Shown here in pieces: positions 33,642 through 42,969 of a DNA stretch of 64,000 nucleotides; within the stretch, counting starts at the first letter, position 1; the number at the start of each line of letters is the position of its first letter. Source of the stretch: Paralcaligenes sp039935015 (GTDB lineage: Bacteria > Pseudomonadota > Gammaproteobacteria > Burkholderiales > Burkholderiaceae_B); contig JBDTLC010000017.1 in assembly GCA_039935015.1 (NCBI GenBank), positions 1 through 64,000 of the forward strand, in the 5' to 3' direction. The translations under genes and the position numbers were made by a program. Under the pieces are notes generated by a model. That model ran no database searches. It had not been told where the DNA came from and worked only from the letters and a program-made list of their open reading frames with translations.

Positions 33642-34421
33642 ATGCTACGCACCATAAATAGTCTAAAACAATTCACCATTCAGGCGACCGACGGCGAGTT
33701 GGGAAAAGTAAAGGAAGCATATTTCGACGATGAGCAATGGGGAGTTCGATACCTAATCGTCGAAACGGGCTTGTGGCTGGCGAAACGGTCGGTATTAATC
33801 TCACCCTATTCAATCAAGGCGGTGAATAACGCCGAAGAAACGATAAACGTCTCGCTGACACGCGATCAGGTTAAAAGTAGCCCTGACATCGATACCCACA
33901 AGCCTGTTTCACGCCGATCGGAAGGTGAATACTCGCGTTACTACGGCTACGATAATTACTGGATGGGGCCAAGCCTGTGGGGAATGGCGGGCTACCCGGT
34001 CTACCCCATCGGTGATAGAGGCGGCGTTTCACCACCGTTCGAAAATATAGAAGCTGTGACTGCGCGTGCGCCCGCCTTGCCTGAAGACGAGCATTTGCGC
34101 AGTTCCGATAACGTTGATGGCTATCATATCCTCGGCACTGACGACGAAGTCGGCCGCGTGAAAGATTTCATTTTTGACGATGAAGCTTGGGTGATACGTT
34201 ACCTGTTGGCTGACACGAGCAAATGGTGGTCGAGCGAAAAGAACGTTTTACTTTCCACTCAATGGATCAGCCACATAGACTGGACAGATTCCACTGTTCA
34301 AACGACGCTCACGCGCGAGCAGATCAAAAATAGCCCACCCTATGACGAAGATACCCCCATCTCGCGGGACTACGAAACTCAGTTACACCATTTCTACGGA
34401 AGAGATAATTACTGGGATTAA
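33642..34421 (+). CDS. Double PRC-barrel protein
   Basis: A 259-residue cytoplasmic protein with two PRC-barrel domains (residues about 3-75 and 147-225), each with the pattern ...TDGELGKVKEAYFDDEQWGVRYLIVETG or ...TDDEVGRVKDFIFDDEAWVIRYLLADTS, followed by PISR...DYETQLHHFYGRDNYW-type tails. PRC-barrels appear in ribosome maturation and stress proteins. No signal peptide. It is the nearest of five PRC-barrel genes in the stress region; a TGTNCG palindrome lies about 160 bp upstream. Confidence 0.85.
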   Translation: MLRTINSLKQFTIQATDGELGKVKEAYFDDEQWGVRYLIVETGLWLAKRSVLISPYSIKAVNNAEETINVSLTRDQVKSSPDIDTHKPVSRRSEGEYSRYYGYDNYWMGPSLWGMAGYPVYPIGDRGGVSPPFENIEAVTARAPALPEDEHLRSSDNVDGYHILGTDDEVGRVKDFIFDDEAWVIRYLLADTSKWWSSEKNVLLSTQWISHIDWTDSTVQTTLTREQIKNSPPYDEDTPISRDYETQLHHFYGRDNYWD

Positions 34422-34516
34422 CCCGGGCGAGCACGAAAGCCGTAGCCCCTATATATGTGCTATGTCATTTAGGCTCATTTAGCCCTGTCGCTGGCAGTGG
34501 CGGATTAGGAGATGTC

Positions 34517-34963
34517 ATGGTCGAAAGAACACAAATTACGACGGATGAGGAAACTCTTCTTCTAACAGAAGAAAGACTAATGGCCATGCCAGAATCCGAT
34601 TATATGAATATGTCGCAGCTCGCATTTTTCAGAAATCGACTGAAGGGGCTGGAACGACGACTCCTGGAAAGCGCCAGTACGACCACCAAAACTTTGCGTG
34701 AAACGGAGTTCGTAGCCGACCCAATGGATCGCGCTACGTTAGAAGAAGAGCATGCACTCGAGTTGCGTACGCGAGAACGCGAGCGCACACTACTGAGGAA
34801 AATTCGGTATGCCCTTACTCGCATCGATGCCGGAGAATACGGCTGGTGCGAGGAAACAGCAGAATCTATTGGTATAGGGCGTTTGTTGGCCCGCCCAATG
34901 GCCAACCTGACACTTGAAGCGCAAGTACGACGAGAATTGCGACAAAAGCTTCATAGCGGTTGA
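34517..34963 (+). CDS. DksA/TraR-family protein without zinc cysteines
   Basis: A 148-residue DksA-like protein: an N-terminal coiled coil (FRNRLKGLERRLLESA... to LRKIRYALTRIDAG) and the C-terminal GEYGWCEETAESIGIGRLL block. Of the four zinc-binding cysteines only WCEE remains, as in zinc-independent DksA homologues. Such proteins bind RNA polymerase with ppGpp to tune stringent transcription. The ATG at 34517 is preceded by GGAG; an upstream ATG at 34457 is in frame. Confidence 0.85.
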   Translation: MVERTQITTDEETLLLTEERLMAMPESDYMNMSQLAFFRNRLKGLERRLLESASTTTKTLRETEFVADPMDRATLEEEHALELRTRERERTLLRKIRYALTRIDAGEYGWCEETAESIGIGRLLARPMANLTLEAQVRRELRQKLHSG

Positions 34964-35055
34964 TCAGCGGGCTGGAGCGAATTTAAATGCAGTTTGAACC
35001 AGAGGTTTGCTGCGGACGGTAGACTTTGCTCTTTGCGATCTCCATCAGGCATCCC

Positions 35056-36384
35056 ATGAAAGCCCGAATTCGAAAACTCATCAACCGCCTCAGCGAAACT
35101 TTCTGGCTCGTGCCCGGTGCCATGGCGCTTCTAGGCATCTTGCTGGCGCTCGCGTTGCTCAGCGTGGATCGACGCGGCCACTTACCGGCATGGTTGACCG
35201 AGAGCAACTGGCTATACAACGGCGGTGGAACCGGCGCGCGCACGCTGCTGGGCGCCATTGCCTCATCAACCATCGGTGTTGCAGGGACGGTGTTCTCTAT
35301 TACCATTGCCGCGCTCACGCTTGCGGCCGGACAGATGGGTCCACGTCTGATGCAGAACTTCACGCGCGATCGCGGTGTGCAAGTCGCGTTGGGAGCCTTC
35401 TTGGGGACCTTCTCCTATGCACTTATGGTGCTTCGCAGTGTCAGGACCCAAAATGAAGGCGTGTTCACTCCGCAGTTGGCCTTGAGCTTTGGCATTCTGT
35501 TGGCCTTCGGGTGCGTTGCGATGCTAGTCTACTTTGTTGGCCATATGGCCAATCGCATCAACGTCGACACGGTGATCGAACTGGTCAGCAATGACATCCG
35601 CCGGGCCATGACGGCTACGGTCACCGACAAGGCGCAAACCGAACCGCCACCGACGGCGTTCTGGTCGAATGCCACAATTATCATCGACACGCGGCGCGGC
35701 TATCTGCAGCAACTAGACGAAGCAAGCCTAGCGAACTGGGCAGCAAAACACGAGACCACTATAAGGCTTCTCGTTCGTCGCGGCGACTATGTCTTTCCGG
35801 GGGCGCCAATCGCATTGATGTCTATCGCGGTTTCGGGGGCGGATGACGCGGTTCGCAACGCAACGGCTTTGGAGGTAAAGCGCGGTAGTGCAGAAGACGT
35901 TGAATACGCCGTACGACAACTGGTAGAGGTGGCCGTTCGGGCGCTCTCCCCGGGAATCAACGATCCACATACCGCCATGAGCGTGCTTAACCGTCTGGGT
36001 GCGGCTCTCTGCGATCTGGCAGGGAAGCAACTGCCCAATGGTGTATTGACACGGAAAGATACCATTGCGCTTGTGGTGCCCTGTGTGACTTACCGCAGTC
36101 TGGCCGATGTCATGTTCCACATGATCCGCCAGAACGCCGCAGGCAGCACGGCTTTGCTGATCCGGTTACTGGACGTGCTCACAAATGTGATCGCGTCTGA
36201 GAACGACGAAAAACGCCGTGAGGTTCTGATGCACCATGCCAATTTGGTCTGGGCAGATGCGCAGCGCAACATCGGCAACAAATCCGACCTGGCCGACGTC
36301 TGTTCCCGATATGCCACACTGCAGCGCACCCTCGCCCATGGCGCGCTAGGCGCGCTAGGCGCAATAGGCGCAATAGGCAAATAA
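35056..36384 (+). CDS. DUF2254 membrane protein
   Basis: A 442-residue protein with four N-terminal hydrophobic helices (to about residue 170) and a soluble C-terminal part. TVFSITIAALTLAAGQMGPRLMQNF and ALSPGINDPHTAM are diagnostic of DUF2254, an uncharacterised membrane family. The last codons are a four-unit 9-bp repeat (36340-36375) coding GALGALGAIGAIG. The start at 35056 is chosen over 35026 by homology of the N-terminus (MKARIRKLINRLSETFW). Confidence 0.85.
   Translation: MKARIRKLINRLSETFWLVPGAMALLGILLALALLSVDRRGHLPAWLTESNWLYNGGGTGARTLLGAIASSTIGVAGTVFSITIAALTLAAGQMGPRLMQNFTRDRGVQVALGAFLGTFSYALMVLRSVRTQNEGVFTPQLALSFGILLAFGCVAMLVYFVGHMANRINVDTVIELVSNDIRRAMTATVTDKAQTEPPPTAFWSNATIIIDTRRGYLQQLDEASLANWAAKHETTIRLLVRRGDYVFPGAPIALMSIAVSGADDAVRNATALEVKRGSAEDVEYAVRQLVEVAVRALSPGINDPHTAMSVLNRLGAALCDLAGKQLPNGVLTRKDTIALVVPCVTYRSLADVMFHMIRQNAAGSTALLIRLLDVLTNVIASENDEKRREVLMHHANLVWADAQRNIGNKSDLADVCSRYATLQRTLAHGALGALGAIGAIGK
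36340..36375 (+). repeat. 9-bp tandem repeat at the end of the DUF2254 gene
   Basis: Two GGCGCGCTA units followed by two GGCGCAATA units, in frame, coding GALGALGAIGAIG-like triplets. Changes in copy number keep the frame. Confidence 0.9.
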
Positions 36385-36456
36385 GCTTCTTCTTTTCTTC
36401 ATTGAGGCGTTTGATCGGCGTGTACCACGTGGCGCTTCGCTACCCCTCGTTGTAGT

Positions 36457-36876
36457 CTAGTGGTAGTAGGAGTGGTACCCCCGCCACCATGATGATTCAT
36501 CGAGGATTATGGGCCATCTATTTTTATCAAATCCAGGCGAACGCTTAAGGAGTTCCTTCTCCACCTGAAGCACAACTACTCCTTGCTTCGAATCAAACTT
36601 CAGTGCGCTCCAAGGCACGGCAAAGAGCTTTTTCCCCAAGCCAAGAACCCCGCATCCGAAGGACAGCACCGCGTAACCCACTTGACCGCTAAACGCATCA
36701 AACATGATTTCCTTGATTTCGCCCAAGTCTTCGCCCTTGTGATTCTGAACAGCGCCGCCTACTAGGTTCCTAGTTCCGACCAAGACGGAAGCCCGGTCAG
36801 CGTCGATGCTCACAGTGGTCACGTCATCTCGTCTCGCTTCGCCGGCAGTCTCGGCGCGCAGAGTTTCGTGATTCAT
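36457..36876 (-). CDS. PRC-barrel protein
   Basis: A 139-residue single PRC-barrel protein (GGAVQNHKGEDLGEIKEIMFDAFSGQVGYAVLSF, then KKLFAVPWSALKFDSKQGVVVLQVE). It is a close paralogue of the protein at 61812. The start is unclear: in-frame ATGs recur in the hexamer repeat just upstream (36874-36909), and a GTG at 36930 overlaps the csbD stop as TAGTG. I chose ATG 36876 because its N-terminus best resembles the paralogue. Confidence 0.82.
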   Translation of the reverse strand: MNHETLRAETAGEARRDDVTTVSIDADRASVLVGTRNLVGGAVQNHKGEDLGEIKEIMFDAFSGQVGYAVLSFGCGVLGLGKKLFAVPWSALKFDSKQGVVVLQVEKELLKRSPGFDKNRWPIILDESSWWRGYHSYYH

Positions 36877-36909
36877 ATCCATATCCATATCCATATCCAA
36901 CTCCAACTC
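36874..36909 (-). repeat. Hexamer microsatellite at the PRC gene start
   Basis: On the coding strand, two GAGTTG units and four GATATG units. Each GATATG unit supplies an in-frame ATG (encoding MD repeats), so copy-number change would alter start codon number and spacing to any ribosome site, without shifting frame. Confidence 0.9.
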
Positions 36910-36929
36910 CAATCGTTGACATAAAATCA

Positions 36930-37103
36930 CTACTTGTCTTTCAAATTTTCCTTGAGATCGTCACAACTAGATCGGACGGTGCCAACCGTTTTCTGAAGCT
37001 TCCCTTTTTCTTCGACTTCCTTATTACCGGCAACCTTGCCGGTGACCCTCTCCATTTGTCCTTCCACCTGCTCCGCGCGTTCATTGAATTGATCTTTGTT
37101 CAT
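36930..37103 (-). CDS. CsbD-family stress protein
   Basis: A 57-residue CsbD protein: MNKDQFNERAEQVEGQMERVTGK, then glycine-free amphipathic repeats. CsbD proteins are small general-stress proteins of unknown mechanism. AAGGAG precedes ATG 37103; the longer frame to 37181 has an atypical N-terminus. Its stop overlaps the GTG of the next PRC gene frame. No TGTNCG site was seen in its upstream 190 bp. Confidence 0.82.
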   Translation of the reverse strand: MNKDQFNERAEQVEGQMERVTGKVAGNKEVEEKGKLQKTVGTVRSSCDDLKENLKDK

Positions 37104-37291
37104 GGCTTTCTCCTTGAAAGCTATTGCCGCAATGCGAACCCGCCGACCATACCAAACTTCCATCGGGCGGCGCTTCCTCATAATTTCGATAGCGGTTGAA
37201 TCGGACTAACACCGGCGCTGAAAACACATCTGCTTCTTGCCGCGCGGGTGCTCGGTCGCCAAAATCCTAGAGCCAACGGCCCGCCAGGAGA

Positions 37292-38263
37292 TCAGGACTG
37301 CGGCGCCTTCCAATAAGCATCTATCTTTTTACTCTCCTCGGAAAAATTGCTGTGCTTCGAGAACTGGCCCTGCTCGACTCGAGGCGCGCCATCCATCGTG
37401 CTTTTGTTGGTATCCAGCACCAGCAGATTGCTGTCCGCGGCAAACTTGAAATCGTTCCAGGGAACCGGCACGTACTTCTCATTGATGCCAAAGACGCCAC
37501 CACGGCCAATCACCAGATAGGCGATTTTGCCCGTTTTTGGACTCATGATAATGTCGCTGATGCTACCCAAATCTTTGTTCTGCTGGCTCACGACACTGGT
37601 ACCGATCAGTTGATCGGACCGGAATGAAGCATCATTGGCCGTCACCGGTCGGGCCGACGTGATCTGCTCGCGCTGGCGCATCGACATATTGGTCCTGGGC
37701 ACGTTGCCATTGTTTAGCTCCGTCTTGTAGGTTGTATAGATATCTCGCGTCGTGGCCAGCACTACCTCGCATTCTTTCTGCTGGCCACGCCGGGCAAGGA
37801 TATTGGCCGCGATGACGAGCGTGCGAATCTCATAGCCCGGCCGCGCGCGCCAATAACGTGTTGAGGCTTCCCTGTTGGGAGCTGCTGTCGGGCCTGCTGT
37901 ACCTTCTTTTCTGTCGATGGCATGCCCGCTGGCTCCCACGTTGGCGCCGCCCAGCGGCGTCAGCCCACCGCGCTCGCCCGCATAAGAGGACATAGGGTAG
38001 CCATAACCGGCGCCAGCTCCGCCCATCCAGTACCCATCTTTTTGCATTTTTCCGTCAAACGCCTGCAAATCGCTCATACATTTCTCTGCTACCTGCACTT
38101 TGACCGAAGCCGCCGACGGCTGGGCGCTCGGATCTGGCACCTTTTTGTTGGCCACCGTAGAATCGGCGGCTAACAGCGGTGCGCTTAGGCCAAAATACAA
38201 AGCTGTCATTAATGCTGTAGTGAGAACCGAATACCTTTTGGCTCTATTCGTGTCATGTTTCAT
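37292..38263 (-). CDS. Exported PRC-barrel protein
   Basis: A 323-residue protein with a signal peptide (LTTALMTALYFGLSAPLLAADS) and a long low-complexity region with Gly/Tyr/Met (residues about 75-115) before a C-terminal PRC-barrel (LIGTSVVSQQNKDLGSISDIIMSPKTGKIAYLVIGRGG). GGAG precedes ATG 38263; an in-frame ATG at 38383 lacks a site. Periplasmic or surface location is inferred. It is the only one of the large PRC proteins that is clearly exported besides that at 58902. Confidence 0.78.
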   Translation of the reverse strand: MKHDTNRAKRYSVLTTALMTALYFGLSAPLLAADSTVANKKVPDPSAQPSAASVKVQVAEKCMSDLQAFDGKMQKDGYWMGGAGAGYGYPMSSYAGERGGLTPLGGANVGASGHAIDRKEGTAGPTAAPNREASTRYWRARPGYEIRTLVIAANILARRGQQKECEVVLATTRDIYTTYKTELNNGNVPRTNMSMRQREQITSARPVTANDASFRSDQLIGTSVVSQQNKDLGSISDIIMSPKTGKIAYLVIGRGGVFGINEKYVPVPWNDFKFAADSNLLVLDTNKSTMDGAPRVEQGQFSKHSNFSEESKKIDAYWKAPQS

Positions 38264-38424
38264 AGTAAAACTCCAGTGGCCTTGCAGTCCCGAGTGGGAT
38301 CGACAACGCTTCACGGTTGGAAAAATAACCGGCATCAGTGGAAATAACATTTCACGCAGAAGCACATAAGCTGTCGTTAGCACCGCCAGATATGCCTAGA
38401 CTAGCGGCGAACCCACGGACAGTC

Positions 38425-38440
38425 CGTGCGATACCGCACG
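38425..38440. promoter_or_regulatory. Palindrome TGTNCG-N4-CGNACA (two mismatches)
   Basis: Read leftward: CGTGCGGTATCGCACG, 162 bp before the exported PRC gene. The weakest of the eight copies, but strongly palindromic. Confidence 0.35.
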
Positions 38441-38564
38441 TACACCAGAATAAATGCAATAGCCAAGTTGGTGGCGCGTTCCCATCTATGTGCACTATGG
38501 GAGGAGCCTAAATACTCAGCCGGGGTGCAGTCGGTCGACTTCCTGCCTTATCGGCATTGAGTTC

Positions 38565-39332
38565 TCAAAGCCCCGGGCTGCCTTGCATCATGCCCCCGTC
38601 GGCAAAAACGGTGGTCGCGGTCAGATAACTAGCGCCATCGCTCGCGAGGAAAGCAACGAGGCTGGCGATCTCCTCCGGCCGCGCCATGCGACCCAGCGGA
38701 ATGGCAGCGTCAAGCTTTTTTAGTTGGGCCGGATCATCCATCGTACCGCGGTTGATGGGCGTGGCAACGGCCCCCGGGCCGACGCCAACCACAAGAATAT
38801 TGTGCGGCGCGAGTTCGACACCCGCGGTACGTGTCAACATCCGCATCCCGCCCTTCGACAGGCAGTATGCAGTATTGCCGGGCATTGGCCAGTCTTCATG
38901 TACCGAACTGATGTTAATAATACGACCACCGCGGCCTTGCTTAATCATTTGCTGCGCGGCAAGCTGGGTACCGAAGAACGCACTTTTAAGATTGCTCGCG
39001 AGTACCTTATCGTATTGCTCCTCAGTTGTGTCGAGAATGGACGTGCGCGTCTCGACGCCGGCATTATTGATCAGAATGTCAACACGCCCGAATTCCTTGA
39101 CCGCTGCGACGAACAGCTTTTGCAGTTCAGTAAACTGGCTCACATCGGCCTTCACTCCGATGACGCGAGCACCTAACGCCACAATTTGCTTTTCAAGCGC
39201 TTCAGTCGCTTCGGGATGCGCGACGTAATCAACCACAATGTCCGCACCCTGCCGGGCGAGTTCCAGAGCGATGGCTCGCCCAATGCCACTGTTGCCACCC
39301 GTAATAAGAGCGATTTTTCCTTGCAGATTCAT
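38565..39332 (-). CDS. Short-chain dehydrogenase, glucose 1-dehydrogenase-like
   Basis: A 255-residue SDR: TGGNSGIGRAIAL (NAD-binding), NNAGV, ISSVHED, YCLSK catalytic Tyr-x-x-x-Lys, and PGAVATPINRG. The closest named group is glucose 1-dehydrogenase-type reductases. ATG 39332 has GAGAAG upstream; the frame to 39428 is unlikely. Substrate not deducible. Confidence 0.82.
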   Translation of the reverse strand: MNLQGKIALITGGNSGIGRAIALELARQGADIVVDYVAHPEATEALEKQIVALGARVIGVKADVSQFTELQKLFVAAVKEFGRVDILINNAGVETRTSILDTTEEQYDKVLASNLKSAFFGTQLAAQQMIKQGRGGRIINISSVHEDWPMPGNTAYCLSKGGMRMLTRTAGVELAPHNILVVGVGPGAVATPINRGTMDDPAQLKKLDAAIPLGRMARPEEIASLVAFLASDGASYLTATTVFADGGMMQGSPGL

Positions 39333-39387
39333 GTCTTCTTCTCTCGTGGTTGATATTGACGTTCTAACCAGGTTTTGAGCCTTTCCG

Positions 39388-40677
39388 CTACAGTTTTCGG
39401 TCGGCACCGGTGATGAGCCGCGCGCCATACTCGGTCGTGAGGTAGGACCATAGCCAAGATAGCATCACTATCACACGGTTACGAAACCCGATCAGAAAAA
39501 AGATGTGCGCTGCGCCCCACGTGAGCCAGCCGGGCCGTCCACTAAGACGTATCCAGCCGAAGTCCACGATCGCCGATTTGCGGCCTATAGTGGCGAGATC
39601 TCCATAGTTATGATATTGAAAGACTCGTGGTGGCGGTCGTCCGCTGAGGCGACGAATCAGAAGTCTGCCCACATACGCTCCTTCCTGCTTGGCAGGCGGA
39701 GCAATGCCAGGTACCGCTTTCCCGTCTGGACCTATCACCCGTGCGGTGTCGCCGATTACAAAAATGTTCTTATCGCCGGGCAAGGATAGGTCCGCTTCGA
39801 CGTGTACGCGACCGCTCTTGTCGGCTTCAGCGCCCAACCATCTCGCGGCAGGCGAGGCGGCAACACCTGCAGCCCAGATCAACGTGCGTGCTTCGATGCG
39901 TTCCCCTGCGGCAATGATGCCGTCTGCATCGCAGAGTTCGACTTCGGCACCCACCAGTACCTTGATACCCAATTGTTCAAGAGAGCGTCGCGCCTTGGTG
40001 ACCAGCGATTGTGGAAAGGCACGTAGCAGCCGCGGGCTGGCCTCCACCAGTGTGACACTCGCCCGCTGACCGTACAGCTTGCGATGCGGCATGGCAAGTT
40101 CGACCATGGCTAGTTCTGCGATGGCGCCTGCCATTTCCACGCCAGTTGGACCGCCGCCGATAACCACGAAACTCAACAGCCGACGGCGTTCGTTCGCGTT
40201 CACAGCCACCTCGGCCTTTTCAAACGCTGCCAGGACGCGATGGCGGATAGCGAGGGCGTCCTCGGCGGACTTCAGGACAGGTGCGAACGGCTCCCATTCG
40301 TCGTGGCCGAAATACGTGTGACGCGCACCGGTAGCCACTACCAGATAATCATACGAAATACGCTCGCCGAGCTGATTCAAACGGATGCTGCGCGCCTGAC
40401 GATCAATACCTTGGACACAGTCGAGCCGAACTTGGGTATTGCCTTGATGGCGCAAAATCTGGCGGATCGGCATAGCAATGTCGGCGAGCGACAGCGCCGC
40501 AGTCGCCACCTGATACAACAGCGGCTGAAACAGATGAAAGTTGCGCTGGTCTATTACGGTAATCTTGGCGCACGCTCGGCGCAAAGCTTTGGCACAACTC
40601 AGGCCTGCGAAGCCGGCACCGATGATGACAATGTGCGGTGTGGTTCCCGCGCCGATCTGTTGTGGCTCGGTGCTCAT
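39388..40677 (-). CDS. ndh: Type II NADH dehydrogenase (NDH-2)
   Basis: A 429-residue peripheral flavoprotein: FAD motif IVIIGAGFAGLSCAKALRR, NADH motif FVVIGGGPTGVEMAGAIAE, IFVIGDTARV and a C-terminal hydrophobic/amphipathic tail (WLTWGAAHIFFLIGFRNRV) that attaches to the membrane. NDH-2 passes electrons from NADH to quinone without pumping protons, and would supply the cyo quinol oxidase in this window. It lies 55 bp from the SDR gene. Confidence 0.88.
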   Translation of the reverse strand: MSTEPQQIGAGTTPHIVIIGAGFAGLSCAKALRRACAKITVIDQRNFHLFQPLLYQVATAALSLADIAMPIRQILRHQGNTQVRLDCVQGIDRQARSIRLNQLGERISYDYLVVATGARHTYFGHDEWEPFAPVLKSAEDALAIRHRVLAAFEKAEVAVNANERRRLLSFVVIGGGPTGVEMAGAIAELAMVELAMPHRKLYGQRASVTLVEASPRLLRAFPQSLVTKARRSLEQLGIKVLVGAEVELCDADGIIAAGERIEARTLIWAAGVAASPAARWLGAEADKSGRVHVEADLSLPGDKNIFVIGDTARVIGPDGKAVPGIAPPAKQEGAYVGRLLIRRLSGRPPPRVFQYHNYGDLATIGRKSAIVDFGWIRLSGRPGWLTWGAAHIFFLIGFRNRVIVMLSWLWSYLTTEYGARLITGADRKL

Positions 40678-40767
40678 GATTCGTGAGTATCCATAAATGA
40701 GGGCAAATTTGTAAAATTCAGTGTGCGGCGCGTTGCATCTCCAGTGTATGGTTCGGTATGCTGATTT

Positions 40768-40989
40768 CTACTTGCTGACGCGGGTCAACGCTTTGCCCGA
40801 GTGATAGACTACGTCCGGTTCGCCCGGATGATGATCGTGTTCTTTAATAGAGTACATGGTGTTCGCGGCGGTGGTGCCTTGCTTGTGAATTCCAGTGACG
40901 GTGCCGTGACCGATGGCGCTGCGATAGTGCCAGGTTACAGCGGTACCGGCAGGTATCGTTTCGAACGGCAATGTCTTCTTGACAGTCAT
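40768..40989 (-). CDS. Small conserved protein, DUF2945-like
   Basis: A 73-residue protein with a probable Tudor-like barrel: PAGTAVTWHYRSAIGHGTVTGIHKQG and a terminal PDVVYHSGKALTRV. It resembles DUF2945 (hypervirulence-associated) proteins, function unknown. GGAG precedes the start. The 335-bp gap to 41326 carries an exact TGTNCG palindrome. Confidence 0.6.
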   Translation of the reverse strand: MTVKKTLPFETIPAGTAVTWHYRSAIGHGTVTGIHKQGTTAANTMYSIKEHDHHPGEPDVVYHSGKALTRVSK

Positions 40990-41143
40990 AATGACCTCCT
41001 TCTCTTTGTTGAATCAACGCCAAATGCCGCAGTCGCCAAAACCAGTTGTGGCAGTGCGTGGCATTTGTTCGCACGACGAAGTAATGACACTGAACGCCTG
41101 CGTTAACGTTTATTCTACTATCGCGACTAGACACGTCCTTGTC

Positions 41144-41159
41144 TGTACGCTATCGAACA
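41144..41159. promoter_or_regulatory. Palindrome TGTNCG-N4-CGNACA (exact)
   Basis: TGTACGCTATCGAACA, extended by GTC and GAC to a longer dyad (41141-41162). It sits between the divergent DUF2945-like gene (155 bp) and the Rieske-flavoprotein gene (167 bp), so could serve either or both. Confidence 0.6.
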
Positions 41160-41325
41160 GACGGAAACATCAGTGAAAGCGCCTAATCAAAAACCTGCTT
41201 GGCCTATGTATGAGTGCCTTTACCGAGCGGTTTGGCGGCCGAACCCAGCAGGTCTCTGATGTGAGCGTTAGACACGTAAATTAGTACGACCTCTCGGCAC
41301 GCAATCAATGTTTCTGGAGGATGAT

Positions 41326-42933
41326 ATGAGCGAAGATAAACCTAAACTGAGCGGCCCTGACTTCACCCAAGGTGTCGACACTGCGACCGTTCCCGATAGC
41401 GGCATGTTGCTCGGTCATGCACAAGGCGAGCCTGTATTGCTAGTCCGACGTGGTGAGACGTTTTCCGCCATCGGCGCTATTTGCACACACTATGGCGCTC
41501 CGTTGGTGGATGGATTGTTGGTCGACAACACCATTCGTTGCCCTTGGCACCACGCCAGCTTCTGCCTCGACACCGGCGAGGTGGAATGCGCACCAGCACT
41601 GTGTGCGGCACCTGTGTGGCGCGTCGAAGTAGTGAGCGGGGTGACGCTCCCTTCCACTTCGGCCCAACAAAATGGAACTGCCTTGTACGTGCGCGAAAGG
41701 CTGAAACCTGAACGTCCCGATACCACACGTACCACCAACGCACACAACGCACCGCACTCGATCGTGATTGTCGGCAGTGGCGGCGCGGGAAACGCGGCGG
41801 CACTAATGCTGAAACAAGAGGGATACACAGGTGCGATCACGATGCTTAGCGCCGACTCGTGCCCACCTTATGATCGGCCCAACCTCTCCAAGGGAACACT
41901 TGCTGGCACCGGTGACGCAGTGGTCACCGCGCCGTACACACTTGCGTTTTACCGAGATTGTGGCATCGACCTGCGTCTGAATGTCCGCGTTACCCGCATA
42001 GATACCGCGCAAAGGCGGATTGAGCTCGATGACGGCAGGGTATGCGATTACGACGCCCTGCTGCTCGCCACGGGCTCTGACCCTGTACATATTGACTTGC
42101 CCGGCGCCAATCTACCGCACGTACATTATTTGCGCACTCAGGCCGATTGTGATGCCTTGATCGCGGACGCGAAGAAGGCCAAACGCGTCGTGGTGATCGG
42201 CGCGAGCTTCATTGGGCTGGAAGTCGCCGCATCGCTGCGGGCGCGTAAACTTGACGTTGACGTGGTCGGGCGTGAAGCAATTCCGATGGAAAAGATACTC
42301 GGCGCAAAAGTTGGCAGTTTCATCCGACAGTTACACGAGCAACACGGCGTGACCTTTCATTTAGGTGTATCTCCCGTGTCGATTGACGCGGAGGGAGTAA
42401 CTTTAGATAACGGTAAACGTCTCGGCGCCGATCTTGTCGTGATCGGCGTAGGCGTTAAACCGAACATCAGTCTGGCGCAGAAGGCTGGCCTCGCGATCAA
42501 CGACGGCGTCAATGTAAACGAGTACCTACAAACCAGCCTTCCCGACATATACGCGGTTGGCGATATCGCGCGCTGGCCAGACCGCTTGACCGGCGACTGC
42601 ATCCGCGTCGAGCACTGGGCTGTGGCCCAGCGCCAGGGCCAGACGGCCGCACGTAATATGCTCGGGCAGCACGAACGTTTCGACGCGGTGCCATTCTTCT
42701 GGACAGAACAATACGATTTTGGCCTGGCGTATGTGGGGCACGCATCACCCTTCGACCAAGTGCAGATCGACGGCGATCTCGAGAAGCGCGACTGCAAGAT
42801 CAGCTACTCGCGTGATGGCAAGCAACTGGCGGTCGCCGTGATTCACCGCGACCTTGCGGGTTTGCGAGCGGAAGTCGCGTTCGAGCATGTTATCGCTAGC
42901 ACTACCGAGTGCGCGCCCGCATCACCTGGCTGA
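41326..42933 (+). CDS. Rieske [2Fe-2S] - FAD oxidoreductase fusion (AIFM3-like)
   Basis: A 535-residue protein. Residues 1-110 are a Rieske domain (CTHYGAP and CPWHHASF, the CxH/CxxH pairs). From about residue 150 comes an FAD/NAD ferredoxin-reductase-type module: IVIVGSGGAGNAAALML, GSFIGLEVAASLRARK and DIYAVGDIAR. Such fusions feed electrons to partner oxygenases or act as AIF-like redox proteins. AGGA precedes ATG 41326. Followed 36 bp later by the molybdo-enzyme fusion, possibly one operon. Confidence 0.82.
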   Translation: MSEDKPKLSGPDFTQGVDTATVPDSGMLLGHAQGEPVLLVRRGETFSAIGAICTHYGAPLVDGLLVDNTIRCPWHHASFCLDTGEVECAPALCAAPVWRVEVVSGVTLPSTSAQQNGTALYVRERLKPERPDTTRTTNAHNAPHSIVIVGSGGAGNAAALMLKQEGYTGAITMLSADSCPPYDRPNLSKGTLAGTGDAVVTAPYTLAFYRDCGIDLRLNVRVTRIDTAQRRIELDDGRVCDYDALLLATGSDPVHIDLPGANLPHVHYLRTQADCDALIADAKKAKRVVVIGASFIGLEVAASLRARKLDVDVVGREAIPMEKILGAKVGSFIRQLHEQHGVTFHLGVSPVSIDAEGVTLDNGKRLGADLVVIGVGVKPNISLAQKAGLAINDGVNVNEYLQTSLPDIYAVGDIARWPDRLTGDCIRVEHWAVAQRQGQTAARNMLGQHERFDAVPFFWTEQYDFGLAYVGHASPFDQVQIDGDLEKRDCKISYSRDGKQLAVAVIHRDLAGLRAEVAFEHVIASTTECAPASPG

Positions 42934-42969
42934 ATCGGTTGCTACGCAAAATCTTGAGCGGAAAACATC

